Source: Bathynomus jamesi
Taxonomy: Eukaryota > Arthropoda > Malacostraca > Isopoda > Cirolanidae
Direction: 5' to 3'
Assembly (NCBI GenBank): GCA_023014485.1
Contig: JAJOZX010000088.1
Location: 1,097,501 to 1,161,500, forward strand
Length of the DNA: 64,000 bases
The notes beneath the pieces were generated by a model. The model did no database searches, had not been told where the DNA came from, and saw only the letters and a list, made by a program, of their open reading frames with translations. Of this stretch, positions 11,815 through 23,400 are shown piece after piece. Within the stretch, counting starts at the first letter, position 1, and each line of letters opens with the position of its first letter. Made by a program: the position numbers and the translations under genes.

Positions 11815-12141
11815 ATGTGTGTATGTTCTTCTGTGTTGTTAAGAATGAAGAGGCTGTTTAGTTGTGTGGCTATGTTGGCGCCTCTGGTATTGGTTTGGTT
11901 GTGCAGGTACCAACTAGTGTCTTTAATGTTGAAGTCTCCTCCTAAGATGACTTTAGTGAGAGAGGCCAGATTGTGTAACTGTGGATTGTAATTGGCTGGC
12001 ACCTGAGGTGAACTATCTGGTGGGATGTAAATGTTAATGAGTGTGGTGTTGTGTTTTGAGCGTGTTTTAATGTTAACTGCCTGTATTTCTATCGTGTTAT
12101 CTGCTTGGATTGTGTTTGTAATGTTTTGGGTGGCATCAGTG
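11802..12141 (-). pseudogene. LINE endonuclease N-part, cut off by element A
   Basis: Fragment with VILGGDFNIKDTSWYL, the GGDFN-type metal-binding block of LINE apurinic endonucleases, on the minus strand. It continues on the far side of element A at 8545. The LINE is truncated upstream of this block at about 12141, so the catalytic N-terminal part of the endonuclease was never inserted here. Confidence 0.8.
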
Positions 12142-12290
12142 TGTTAACAGTTAACAGTAATATGTTAATAGTTACATCATCTGTTAACAGTAATATGTTA
12201 ATAGTTACATCATCTGTTAACAGTAATATGTTAATAGTTACATCATCTGTTAACAGTAATATGTTAATAGTTACATCATATGGTAACAGT
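12142..12290. repeat. 33-bp minisatellite, right part
   Basis: Four further copies of the unit seen at 5716-5923 (here mostly ending CATCATCTG). It is the continuation of the array that the LINE split. Confidence 0.95.
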
Positions 12291-13289
12291 ATGTTATCGT
12301 TTTCTATTTATAGTTGTTGATGGGAACGTAAAATTGTTGAATTAGTATATTTTTTTTAAATATAACTTTTAGTCTAATAATTTTAGTACAAATTATTTTG
12401 AAACATTTTTTAATTTTAGTATTTTATTTGATTTTGTAGTCACGTGTCGGAATGGTCTTAAAATATATTTTTAGTTGCAGGTTTACTACATGGAGACGAT
12501 TTGATCAGGTGTCCTGCAGGGGGTTATGGTGGGGCGTATGGCCCTCAAGAGCGCCTCGTCGAAAGTCGTCGAGAGTGGAGTGGAGTGTCAGAGAAGGAAC
12601 GCGTGAGTCGTGTGCCCAATCAAACGCCATTCAATGGACAATGTAAATTTTATATTTTTTTTATGAATGTAGATTTTGTACTTAAACTCCAACAGGAGAA
12701 TTTTGTTTATTTTATACATATACTCCGAAGGAAGAGACGTTCTGCCTTTTTTGCTCACTTATGTAAATATTAATAGTTTTCTTGTTTCAGTGTCCGTACA
12801 GCTTAAAAGTTGTGTCGTGAAAGGGCACGAATTTAACAATGGACCAAGAATCTAGGTCAAACACCAACGTCACAGTGGTCGGATGCGATAAGGTCAAACT
12901 ACCCTGACTTAATTGCGAGTTGCAGCCTACATATTTAGTTGTTTCGAGGCTTAGTGTCAGACTTTAACGATGGTGGCAAAGAGGTGGAACTGAAACCTCA
13001 GCGAATAACACGGTTTTTGGTGTCACAGCGGTGGAATTCGAGCATTTTGAACAATTCTTCTTATTTTTATATATTTAACACTGGCGTTACAGTGACAGAA
13101 CTCGAACATTATCAACGAACCATTCAGGATTTTTCTTAGCATCTAACATCGTATATAAACTAAAAGTTTTTGTTATGAAGAAATTCAGTAATATACCTAT
13201 TAAAAGTCAGTGTGAAACTTAATAGAAAAAAATGTAATTCGCCATTAAAGAGGTCTTAACAGTTTCGGAAACAGACTCTTACTTTAAGT
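12291..13289. other. unique sequence, no confident gene
   Basis: Possible splice-like context around a GC-richer stretch: an acceptor-like TTTTTAGTTGCAG before 12480 and a donor-like GTAAAT at 12643, enclosing an open frame with CPAGGYGGAYGPQERLVES. After CTTGTTTCAG near 12790 there are repeated phrases of the type GGTGG(C/T)..AG..GGTGGAA at about 12970-13040, recalling the primer-binding/leader zone of an LTR retrotransposon. I found no paired LTR. Nothing here is firm. Confidence 0.25.
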
Positions 13290-13526
13290 TTAATTAGTAT
13301 GAGAAGATCCTGATCCTGATCCTGAATCGAAAGATTCGATCACAACGTTCTCATAAAGATTCTGATCCGAAAAGTCTTTTATTTTCATATCCAGTCCAGC
13401 CTTGCTAACTCCACATTTGTTGCCCTTAGCTCTGTACCAGTTTCTGGCCCTCCTGACCAATAAATTGATTCTTGTACCAATGTTTAAATTTCTTTTCTTC
13501 TTAAATAAATTGGTTACAACAACCAA
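13290..13526 (-). CDS. unrecognised small ORF (78 aa)
   Basis: Open frame MVVVTNLFKKKRNLNIGTRI... ending in a short Gly-Ser run (ESFDSGSGSGSSHTN). It is basic in the first half and acidic in the second, with no domain I recognise. The surroundings are AT-rich non-coding sequence with no partner gene. It may be a fragment of a transposon or host exon, or chance. Confidence 0.2.
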   Translation of the reverse strand: MVVVTNLFKKKRNLNIGTRINLLVRRARNWYRAKGNKCGVSKAGLDMKIKDFSDQNLYENVVIESFDSGSGSGSSHTN

Positions 13527-14284
13527 AATACATGGTTAACTATGTTTAACTGTGGTTAAAATAAGCAAGCGATAATTGCACGAACCATACGCTTATTTAC
13601 ATGGTAAAAATTTATTAAAGGTAAAAATTTATGAAAGTGCAATCATCGCACAGTTATATGAACCATTTTGGATTGTTCGTCAGATAATTATGTATCTGAT
13701 TGTCTGGTTGCTTTAACCAAAGTTTTTTCTCTGCATTAACATGGTAATACAAATTGAAATAAAACAACACCAAGTTGAATACAAAATATAGTTAATATAT
13801 ACAACACTTTATAACAATTCATTTTACAAATCATTAAATGCTTTAACCAAAACTTGCTCAGAATCTTTTTTTTATTTTAAGTCAAATGCATATAGTGCGC
13901 AGCTTGCTTCTTCTAGATACAATAATAACAATAATAACAATAATGCGGTGATATCCTTTCTCAGAGCGAGGGACGATCAAAGGAGAATGCTAAAGAAACC
14001 TCATAAAATGCTTTATAAGAAGACCTCATAAAGTTCATCATAGAATATACGATATACGGAGTGTTTCAGAGAAAAAAAAAAATCAATTCAATGGAAATTG
14101 GAGCATGGAAGGAATGACATCTTAAAATAAAATTTGAAAAAAAAAAGAAATCCTCTGTCAAAACAAATCAAAATATGCGAGCAAAAGTCTATGGATAAAA
14201 AAACTTATTTTATTTTTATTCACTTTTGGATAACTCTTAATAAAAAAAAATGTTTAAAACCTATCATGAAAAAAGACTTGCCAC
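13527..14284. other. AT-rich region, no gene seen
   Basis: AT-rich, with short simple repeats such as (AATAAC)n near 13920. No open frame, TIR or RNA recognised. Confidence 0.6.
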
Positions 14285-14290
14285 CATTTG

Positions 14291-14294
<4 letters not shown>

Positions 14295-14334
<40 letters not shown>
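14295..14334. repeat. (GA)n microsatellite
   Basis: About 20 uninterrupted GA units. Confidence 0.95.
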
Positions 14335-14337
<3 letters not shown>

Positions 14338-15286
14338 ACAAGGACAAGTGGCAGCCTCAAAGACCTTTCGGTCAGAGGGGGGTACGGAAAAAGGTTAAAA
14401 AAATCCCTTAACCCTGGAAAAGTAGCTAAGGGAATTTTACAGGAAGGAGGAGAATATATAAACTATCTCGACAGTTACGTTATGCACACATAGAAATCGT
14501 ACACTAGAGAGCATAGTTGTATAAACTAACATAATACTCGTATATTTGTGCTAATCGTATATCAACTACTTGTATCGTCACAAAAAACTGCGAACATATA
14601 TTTTGATTTTATACAAAATATTTCCAGCTCTATTTACCTACGTATCGGGCTAACGTAAACCCCATGGCCCACTCCAGGTTAGCCAGAAGAGGATTAAACA
14701 ACTGTCAATGTCCACACCAATGTACGCGCATAACCATCACGCTGGCAAGGTGATGAAATGCTTCTACAGGAAAGGGGTTGAAACAGGAACTGAGAAAGGC
14801 GTTCAGATTTTCAGCACCATACTCTCACCCAAACCTTTTGAGTCATTACCCCATTTTCACATGGATACCTTCATAATGACCCCCACCGTACCAGTACCCC
14901 AAGTAAAACCAGTCCCAGTGTTGCCATGTCGTTTATTTATGCACTTTCTGTACTTTAGAAGTACTTGCACATTACCAAATTACCCCACTGAAAAAGACAA
15001 ATTATCCCAATTGGGTAATTTACCCAGAGTTTGGGAAACGATGCCCTAGGAGGACAGAAAATATTTCTCTCTCTCCCAGGAAAATGTTTCTGTACCTCCC
15101 AGCGTCACCCTTCATATACACCCAGACACCTCAGATGAAGAAGAAAAAAAAGAAATCATGACAGTAGAAACACAACTTTACCTCACCTAATCCATGCCAT
15201 CCAATTTTATTTTTATTTTTTTTGTTTTATGTTCATTAGGAAATTATTCATTTCTACAAAACATTTATCTAGTCTATTAACAAGGC
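14335..15286. other. no gene recognised
   Basis: A 113-codon open frame at 14708-15049 has no recognisable domain and is probably chance. No other structure seen. Confidence 0.5.
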
Positions 15287-15839
15287 AGGCAAATGTGTGA
15301 ACGTGTTTTCTGTAATGGGATGTCTGTCATGCATATGTGTCTACCAACTCTTAGAATGTCGCCGAGTTTCAATTTGGGTCTCCCGCCGTGAAAGTGTTTA
15401 TGCGGCAAGTGATATACTGAGTCGTTCATACTTCGCGGTGTTGTGCCACCGCAAGAATAGGGAAAAATCTCTTTCCGGCGAGGAATATCAGTGGGGGGGG
15501 GCCCTGTATCTATCCCCTTTGTATATTCCTTATACAAAGGAATATACAAAGGACACCAAACAGCAACAGACTGGCTGGTCCCTTGGAGGCTGTCTGTTTA
15601 AGAAGGAACGTTAAAAGAAGTAAGAAAATTTAAAGACAATTGAAAGTTTTAAAGCAAAGCAGAGAAAAAAGGTTGAAAGGAAGGAAAGAAATTTAAAAAT
15701 AATGAGGAATGAAAGTGTTTAGTGGGTAATCACCGGTTGTTGCTACGGCGAATTGAAAAGTCTCCCATTTAGAGGTGTTTATGAGGCAAGTGATCAAAAA
15801 ATGAGTTGCTCGATGGATGATCATGCGTCATGCTATGTG
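15287..15839 (+). repeat. dispersed coding-like motif, copies 1 and 2
   Basis: GGGTCTCCC...GTGTTTATGCGGCAAGTGAT at about 15385-15414 and TCTCCCATTTAGAGGTGTTT plus ATGAGGCAAGTGAT near 15761-15794 resemble each other and a third copy at 57797-57828. Translated, the second and third read LPF(R/K)GV-x-x-ASD/ASE. This is probably a repeated fragment of an unrecognised gene or element. A 13-bp inverted pair, CTTTGTATATTCC / GGAATATACAAAG, sits at about 15518-15551. Confidence 0.35.
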
Positions 15840-15960
15840 GAGAGAGAGAGAGAGAGAGAGAGAAAAAAAAAATGTTTATTGATTTCTCTTTAAAAATACA
15901 AAATCAAATGAATGAATACACCATTGTAAAAACATTATCCATAATTCATTGCATTTGTTA
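15840..15960. repeat. (GA)n-headed short interspersed repeat, copy 1
   Basis: (GA)n followed by ATGTTTATTGATTTCTCTTT, then AAAAATACAAAATCAAATGA and a tail CATTATCCATAATTCATT. A near-identical copy at 17732-17845 is inserted in the Polinton polymerase remnant. Confidence 0.8.
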
Positions 15961-16105
15961 AGCTCTTAAGGGGTACCCTAAAAAAGCTTATCATGTTCAG
16001 AGAATTGTGTCAAATTCACTGTTACACGTATGAGTGGGTCTACATAATTCAAAATTTCTCTGCCGTCCACATTCACTGAAAAAAAAATTATATATATATA
16101 TATAA

Positions 16106-16695
16106 AGGGTGATCCAGAGAAATGGGACCCAAAAGAAACCCCTGTAACTCTTAAAGTATAAGTCCTTTTATAAAATCATACGCATCATTCGAAAGAGGAT
16201 AGTTACAAGTTTGTACAGGATTGTATAGGTTTTGACAATACAAGACAAGATAAGATACAAAACAAAATAAAAGTGTTAGTTAAAACTAACCCTTCAAGAT
16301 GACTGCATGGACTGTGGAACAGCTGCGTTTCATAACTGAGCAATATTATGAGCATGGAAGAAGTGTAGTTTCAGCTCAAAGATCTTCGAAGACAAATTTT
16401 CAGATGTCAAAATCACCTTCTAAGAGCTGAAACTACACTTCTTCCATGCTCATAATATTGCTCAGTTATGAAACGCAGCTGTTCCACAGTCCATGCAGTC
16501 ATCTTGAAGGGTTAGTTTTAACTAACACTTTTATTTTGTTTTGTATCTTATCTTGTCTTTTATTGTCAAAACCTATACAATCCTGTACAAACTTGTAACT
16601 ATCCTCTTTCGAATGATGCGTATGATTTTATAAAAGGACTTATACTTTAAGAGTTACAGGGGTTTCTTTTGGGTCCCATTTCTCTGGATCACCCT
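16106..16695. mobile_element. 590-bp palindrome, foldback of a mariner-like 5' end
   Basis: Two arms of 271 bp each (16106-16376 and 16425-16695) are inverted copies with as few as one visible difference, around a 48-bp loop. The outer ends read AGGGTGATCCAGAGAAATGG, a Tc1/mariner-style terminus. Each arm encodes the start of a mariner-like transposase (MTAWTVEQLRFITEQYYEHG, a DUF4817-type N-terminus). So the element is two fused 5' ends with no catalytic domain. The near-identity of the arms implies recent origin or ongoing gene conversion. Confidence 0.85.
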
Positions 16696-16782
16696 ATTAA
16701 AAATAATAAAAGCCAGTGTTTGTCTCTTGAGTACACTCACCAGTGGTATGGTTACATACTCCCCTACATATACAGTATATAT

Positions 16783-16799
16783 ACACACTCGTGTGTGTG

Positions 16800-16832
<33 letters not shown>
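16783..16832. repeat. (GT)n/(TA)n microsatellite
   Basis: Short (GT)n at about 16790-16800, then (TA)n at 16804-16832. Confidence 0.85.
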
Positions 16833-17161
16833 GGAAGGCCGGGCCCTCAAGGGGGGGTTTCAAAACTCCACGTCATTTTTTAACGGGTTGGGAAGCGAGT
16901 ATATATAAAAGTCGGTTTGTACCCACACCATCAGTTGGAAGTACGACTCTAGTAATTCTCAACAGATGGTGCGGCGAAGTGGTAGGCTCATCGTAAGGGA
17001 GGCAGTAGTATGACCGCACAAGTAAAACACACGTCTGAGATCCAGGGCTTGTTGAGGTCAAGTGAGGACGCAGGGCAGAGATATGATCAGCTAGTAGCAG
17101 GAGTCACGTGACCCCTTTGATTGGGTTGCGCCATACAGTGGGCGGTGCTTAGCTTTTTTCC

Positions 17162-17165
<4 letters not shown>
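16833..17165. other. no gene recognised
   Basis: Moderately GC-rich unique sequence with no long frame. The segment at about 16920-17010 has short phrases that look like part of a tRNA-derived SINE, but I cannot fold a convincing tRNA-like head. Confidence 0.3.

Positions 17166-17203
<38 letters not shown>
17166..17203. repeat. (CA)n microsatellite
   Basis: About 19 CA units. Confidence 0.95.
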
Positions 17204-17207
<4 letters not shown>

Positions 17208-17384
17208 AAAATGAAATGCTAATTGAAACATGATTTATTTTAAATAGAAAAATAAATAAGCATACCGCTAACAAGTAAATAGTCTCTAATTCATGGCATA
17301 TATTCAAATGCACGTAATAAATAAATAAACATATCGTCAACAAGTAAATATCCGCTAACATGAGAGCAATATTCACGCCTCGCG

Positions 17385-18445
17385 GTATCGAAAGGGAACA
17401 GTCTCGTAGGTGCCAGGCACCTGGTAACGTTTCCTATATGTGTTAAGACACACTTTCGTCCCCCTAAGCTCCTTGACGCCTCCCAGTTTCTATGCCCAAA
17501 AATTGTGAGTCTCTAGAGTTAATTGGGGTGGTTGGTTACCCTCATCTTCTAAGCTCACTAGTTCGTTCAGCGAATCAAAGTTAACAATCCGTCGGTTCGC
17601 TTGGTTAGGCGTAATACCTTTCGCCTTCACGATATATTTCACTTCCTCCCCCACCCTCACCCGTACCCCGTAAGTTTTTGGACCTGTTGAGACAAAAGAA
17701 TCAGCGTAGGCACTATCTCCATACTCATCCTTGAGAGAGAGAGAGAGAGAGAATGTTTATTAATTCCTCTTTAAAAATACATAATCAAATGAATGAATAC
17801 ACCATCCATTGCAAAAACATTATCCATAATTCATTCCCCAATGGGTGGCATGCAGTCATCTTCCCTATCCGTGAATATCACACTATCTGTCTCTGCGTAC
17901 AGAACCCCCCCGCCCAAAAGAATGTAGTACATCACAAAGTTTGATGCGAGCGTATGCTGTTGTGAAATTGGCTACAAGTATGTTTGTAACACGTGATGTA
18001 TCTGTAGCCAATTCGGTTCTGTTGTACTTTATTATGTAAGAATTACCCACATTCACGATCTCCATGACATCTTTATCGGGAGCGTTGGCGTAATCCGACA
18101 CCTCGTTATAACTTTGAGCTAGATCGACGTTCCTCTTCTCTGTATTGTGATCAAATTTCGCCAAAAGACTATTTAGGCACAACTTTGCACTAAAGCGTTT
18201 GCCTGGGTTCTTTACAATTTGGGCCCGTTCAAGTTGTACACAGTAGCCTGAATATACGCCAATTTTTCATTTTCGGTCTCAACTCCTTGCGGATACCCTG
18301 ATGCTTCTCTTCTACCTTATCCTTCAAAAAAGCGTTTATATAGGGTGTGAAAAGGTTGGGTAGCTTCTGAAACCTCCACACCTCATATATCTTCAATATT
18401 CTGTAACCGTGGCGAACAGCTAGGGACAGCGCAGGACTTGTATAT
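17385..18445 (-). pseudogene. Polinton/Maverick DNA polymerase B, C-terminal remnant
   Basis: Minus-strand frames match protein-primed family B polymerases of Polintons. From 18445 down: a block with INAFLKDKVEE, then LCLNSLLAKFDHN (the K-x3-N-S-x-[FYW]-G region, motif B), TTAYARIKLCDVL, then motif C as YAETDSVIF in a shifted frame. Motif C is normally Y-x-D-T-D-S, so its first catalytic Asp is Glu here. After a 114-bp repeat insertion come the thumb and C-terminal blocks (DEYGDSAYADSFVSTGPKTYG, split as DEYGDSAYADS and FVSTGPKTYG; ITPNQANRRIVNFDSL) to about 17385. Exonuclease and palm N-parts are absent. This is a separate relic from the Polinton at 41-45 kb, which lacks a polymerase. Non-functional. 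Confidence 0.75.
17732..17845. repeat. (GA)n-headed short interspersed repeat, copy 2, inside polymerase
   Basis: GAGAGAGAGAATGTTTATTA and onward, matching 15840-15960. It interrupts the Polinton polymerase between motif C and the thumb region. Confidence 0.8.
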
Positions 18446-18497
18446 ACGCCAGTAGTATGCCCGCCAAAAGCCAGAGTGCAGAAATGTTACGTAATGT

Positions 18498-18590
18498 TGC
18501 AAGAGTGCCACCACACCCCCTTTGTTGCAAGAGTGCCACCCCACCCCCATTTGTTGCAAGAGTGCCACCTCCACCCCCCTTTGTTGCCAA
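18498..18590. repeat. about 30-bp tandem repeat, three copies
   Basis: Three copies of TTGCAAGAGTGCCACC plus CCACCCCC-type sequence. Long open frames across it on both strands are products of the repeat and of (GA)n. Confidence 0.85.
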
Positions 18591-18617
18591 AAAAAAGAAA
18601 AAAGAAAAAATTCCCCC

Positions 18618-18737
18618 TATGGGTCAAGAGAGAGAGAGAGAGAGTACCGACCTTTGTTGCCAACTCAAAAATGGGGTTGCAAGGGGCATGCAACTTGGAG
18701 GCGGAGTTCTCCCCCAAGCTATTCCCCCCAAAGGGGC

Positions 18738-18779
<42 letters not shown>

Positions 18780-18880
18780 CGACCTTTGTTGCCAACCCAA
18801 AAATGGGATTGCAAGGGGCATGCAACTTGGAGGCGGAGTTCTCCCCCAAGCTATTCTCCCAAAACGGGCATACCTAACCT
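18618..18880. repeat. tandem duplicate of a (GA)n-headed unit
   Basis: Two tandem units, each (GA)n then GTACCGACCTTTGTTGCCAA, TTGCAAGGGGCATGCAACTT and GGAGGCGGAGTTCTCCCC. A third copy without the GA head lies at 25084-25172. Confidence 0.9.
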
Positions 18881-19861
18881 AAGAGGCCTCTATGGGAGGG
18901 AAGGGGTTTCGTCACCACCCAAAGGGCCAGAAAGAGAAAGGACCAGAGATCCTTGCTCGGCTGGGAGCCGAGCTTGTATGACTCCGTCGTCCGTCTCCCG
19001 CTCTTTTATAGACCTCTAATCCGCCAGTTGGCTGAGTTGCCAGATAGCGCCATGTATTTAATTCATCAGTCAATAGAAGGCTGAGTTGCCAGTTTGTGCT
19101 ATATATTTAATTAAATCATATATTAATCATCCAATAGAAGACTGAGTTGCCAGATAGCAATATTTATTAAATTAATTCATATATTATTCAGCCATTTGGT
19201 TGCTAAATACCACCATATATTTATATGATGATAGTTGTCAGGTCCTGCCATTTATTTTAATTTCGTTACCACAACAGATGAAGCTTCTCCTTAATTCCAA
19301 CAATTTACTTTAAAAGAAATTCTGTTTATTAAATAAATAATTAGAATTTAAACACACGCTCTTTACACAACTAAAATAAATCAATTATTACATAATTCCT
19401 ATTTTTATTATTATTAATATCGCAATTCACGCTAAATCACGAGTAACAGTGGGAAAGGATGCGCTTGTATATATATATAATAAACGAATGAACAACTCGT
19501 GCACACACACACACACACTCAGGCACATATATAATTATATATATATATATATATATAATTTTATTTTTACAGTTAACTAGAAATAATATTCGGTGAATTT
19601 TCGAGTTCATTTAAGAAAAAAAAAATGTCATAAATTAACACTTTGTGTGTGGGTAAATTTCAATTCAAAAAGAAAACTTATCACGTAAAATCTAAACGTA
19701 TTTACTGGATTTCTATCTCCAGAAATTTTTAATTAACTTTCGCCAACGGTTATGACAAGCAAAATTAGAATTTTTTTATTAAAACAATGCTTAATAATTA
19801 TTAATTTCTCTATTTCAAATCACATGTACATTGAATTTCTTAGAATTATCTACTATATATA

Positions 19862-19904
<43 letters not shown>

Positions 19905-20172
19905 CCTACATATTTTTATTACTTGGAAACGCGTTTCAATTTCACGCACAAACTTCTTAAACTTTACTGTTAGATAAATACCGTTACTTCAATACGAAAC
20001 ATAGTATTATCAAAAGCAATCTTTTTCGTTAACAAAATTCAAGTTAGATAGAGAAGAAATCATTAGAAGGACAAATATATATATACGCTTAAAAACAGAA
20101 GTACAAGCACCAAGTTTTATTTTCTATCTTCGTCCATTTTTCGCGTAGGTGTGACCTGAAATGCACGGGGGA

Positions 20173-20231
<59 letters not shown>

Positions 20232-20394
20232 CAAAAATTAAATTTGAAGAGGCCGTAGTTAAATTGGAAATGATGCCTGTTATTGTACAGAAATTCATTT
20301 TACAACAGTAGAAAAAAATACATAATAAACGAATGAGCAATTCGTGCACACACACATACACACAACACACACACACATACATACATACACACAC

Positions 20395-20440
<46 letters not shown>
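18784..20440. repeat. large dispersed repeat block, copy 1
   Basis: Collinear with 25088-27665. It includes TATGGGAGGGAAGGGGTTTC, a GCTCGGCTGGGAGCCGAGC hairpin, an inverted TATA-type sequence (minus strand near 19000), three short direct repeats of GCTGAGTTGCCAG, and (TA)n/(CA)n tracts. It has no transposase and no long frame except microsatellite artefacts. Copy 2 carries a mariner insertion that is absent here. Confidence 0.85.
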
Positions 20441-20443
<3 letters not shown>

Positions 20444-20455
20444 ATATATATATAT

Positions 20456-23400
20456 TAGACCGTTTCACGATTATATGGTAATTTTTCAAATTGAATTTTG
20501 ATAAACGCACACACTTTTATTTTTTTATATAAAGGAAGAAAAACAAATAGACAAAATATCATTTTATTTGAATGATAAAAAGGCACCCCTCAGATGGCAC
20601 TTCTTTTACATTAATGGATAATTAGAGCAAATATAAGACTGAACGAAAAATATGTTTTAAAACAAAGCTATTTAAATTCTATTTAAGACATATATTGATT
20701 AAGAATATAGGGATTTCAGTGGCTGAGGAACCTCCTTTCTCTGATTTTCAATGATTTGAAAGGCCAGTTGTCTCTCTTCCTCACTCTTTGTGAGCTTCTC
20801 ATTAAACTCTGTAGCCAGTTTGACTCCTCGTTCAGCACAGTCGTTGATTACTTTGACTGCCATGACCCGATTACGGTGCTCCTCAATGTCTTCAAGTTTC
20901 TTGGGAATTTCTATTTTCAAACACTTGAAGAAGTCTTGTGTTTGAGTTGTGACAAAACTGGTAATCTTTAAGTCATTGGGGTTTTGCAACATTCGGGGGT
21001 CCACCTTTCTTGCCCTCACTTTCGAGGAGGCGCGTGGTGAAGGTTGTGGAGCATTAGAACCTTATCATCTTCAGTCACGAGGTTTGAGAAAAAGCCAAAT
21101 CCTACAAGATCCTCACTCAAGTACCAACCATGGTTCTGAAGTTTTTTGAGGGCTGTAGCACCCACTTCCTTATCAACCTGGATCTTGTAGATATGTAGCA
21201 TCTTCAGGAGGGCCAAATCATTTGCTGGAGCATCAATTCCAACTGGAGATGTATACCAAGCTTGAAGATAAACTGTCACTGAAAAGGCATTTATTCGTAT
21301 CAGAGCTTGTTTTCATGATGGGTGAGAAGGAATTGGTTCCTAAATAAGTAAATTTTTAAGGAATAGATGTCCTTTCCCATCCATCTAGCTCTGCTGTAAG
21401 CTCCTGGGTAGTGAAATCTGCTATCAGAGCCTTTATTTGTTTTAGGCATTGGACAACCAAGGAAGATAAGTGCAAGTTCTAAGTATTCCCTGTAGTCACC
21501 TCGAGTGTGGCCCTCTTGAAGTTTGGAGTTGATGAAAGAAATAAGCTTGTCTCTGTGCTTCAAGATCCAATGATCTAAAGATTCTGAGGTGAGATCATTG
21601 GGTCATAGGGCTTGTAATTCTACTGATCAATGTTATCCCAACAATCTCTGAATCGATTGAATAAGGGAATTTGTCGACCCGAAGAAGAGAAAAACATGTC
21701 AAAAACTGCAGTGATAAGAAGCTCGTAGATATGGTGGCGGCATGCCAGAAAAAGGAGTGATCTCTGAAGGGCCTTTGGATGATGGTACAAGCCCCAGCAT
21801 GGATACCACCTGTATTGCTTGCAGTAAGTAGTATCAAAACAAAGGCCTGCTACCCACTCATTTACTTGTGGCCATTGCTTCAAGACATCTAAAAACTGCT
21901 CTCCCCATTTCTTCTCCCGTTCCAGAAATAAGCTTTGGAATAGACAGTAATTTTCTAATTCGCCTGCACCAGTCACAACAATGGGCATTACATCAATCTT
22001 ACCCCCATGCATGGATGGAAGAAGCTTTCCATCAAAATGAATTATTAAAGGGGTATTTGGTTGGAAACTGGCTTTAATGTCTTCTCCCATCTGCATCCGT
22101 GTTGATCGCCGAGACCTGTAGATAGGGGGATGATGAAGTGTGATCTCTTCAATTTTCACTCCAGCAGCTGAAAGGGCAGGTGCCACAATGTGCATAGCAG
22201 CTCTTGCAGATGTTCCAGTGCGGTCCAGAGCAGCCAAGAACTTTTTATCCCTAACAATTACACCTGGTTCAAGCTTCTCCTTTTTGAAGATGATGATGAG
22301 AGTGCTCTGTAGAACAATTCATCACCAGATGATTCTTCACTTCCTCCTGAACCGGAATTTTCACATTGGTTGAGATCCACAACCTTTGTCAATTGCCTCA
22401 TTTCTTCCTTTGATATCCTGCGAAGTTTTTCCATTCTTTCCATGCTTATCTGTCGTGCTTTTGCCTTTCTTGAAAACTCCTTGTCTTCTGGACCCATAAT
22501 CATTTTCCGATCGTTCCTTTGATCCTTAAGAAAATCTTTATCCTCCTGCAATTTATTTCTGTTTCACTTCTGAATGAGCTACATCGAAAAGCTTCTTTAA
22601 GCTGGTGACAAATTCTGCTTCATTCTTCTCTTGGGTAGGAGTTCGTCGAGTTCGGTTCTTGACCAGCCCTTCATCCTTATTGTAAAGCCTTTTAAGCTTT
22701 GAGACAATATAAGGCTTGTGGGATGTAATTAAGGAGGCTTTTTCCCACATAGCAATAACTTCGTTGGCTACAGTTGCGCAAGCTACAGAGACATTTTGCT
22801 TTCCCACCTTAATGTGATAAAAAAGACGTTTAAGGACATCACTGTTAGATGGAAGCTGCTTCTCAGAAAAACCCCCCTTCCAGCACTTGTCCGACCAACC
22901 AGACTTCACACATGTTTTTGGTTTTTGCCATAATTCTGAGGGAAAAAGTTTTACCACCTGTTAGTCTTAATAATAATATAATATAATCATTAATCACTCA
23001 CCTAAATTATATTATGACTTGATTACTGTAAGAAAGTTGTAAAGTAACATGAAGTAACCTTTCTAGAACAGTAAACTTGTGAAAATATCAGTAATTATAG
23101 AAAGCAAATAAAACATCAAATAATCCATAAAGGGAAAAAATGGAAATTCTAGAATAGTTTTCCTGAAGGAAGAATTTTCTAGAATTCTCTCTAAAGAATA
23201 TAGGGGGGGTTACTGGACCATTCCTGAAAATGACCTACTTATCTTCCAATTTTATTTATGAATTTTATATACCAAATTTAAGACATCACAAAATAAATAA
23301 ATATATTTGCCAGAAAAATGAAAATTTTCTCATGAGGGGTAAAATAGATATGCATTGAGGGGTGGGATAACAATAAGCTCTTGTCTTAATATTTTGCATG

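Larger units (their letters stand above)
5924..12141 (-). mobile_element. 5'-truncated LINE, interrupted by element A
   Basis: Non-LTR retrotransposon on the minus strand, 3' end at about 5924 and truncated 5' end at about 12141. TGTTAACAG occurs at both borders (5915-5923 and 12142-12150). This could be a target-site duplication, but it is also part of the minisatellite unit. The LINE holds endonuclease (from the GGDFN block onward), reverse transcriptase and a C-terminal CCHC-like region. It is split by element A at 8553-11814; without that insert it is about 2.95 kb. Confidence 0.85.

Noticed and set aside
12960..13060. LTR-retrotransposon primer-binding site
   Set aside because: The leader-like phrase GGTGTCACAGCGGTGGAATT is suggestive, but no paired LTRs, gag or pol are nearby.
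14708..15049. 113-codon plus-strand frame
   Set aside because: No domain, unbiased composition and no neighbouring gene; likely chance.
18457..19019. Several overlapping frames of 100-165 codons in both directions
   Set aside because: They consist of (GA)n/(CT)n and tandem repeat sequence; all frames stay open because of the repeats and none resembles a protein.
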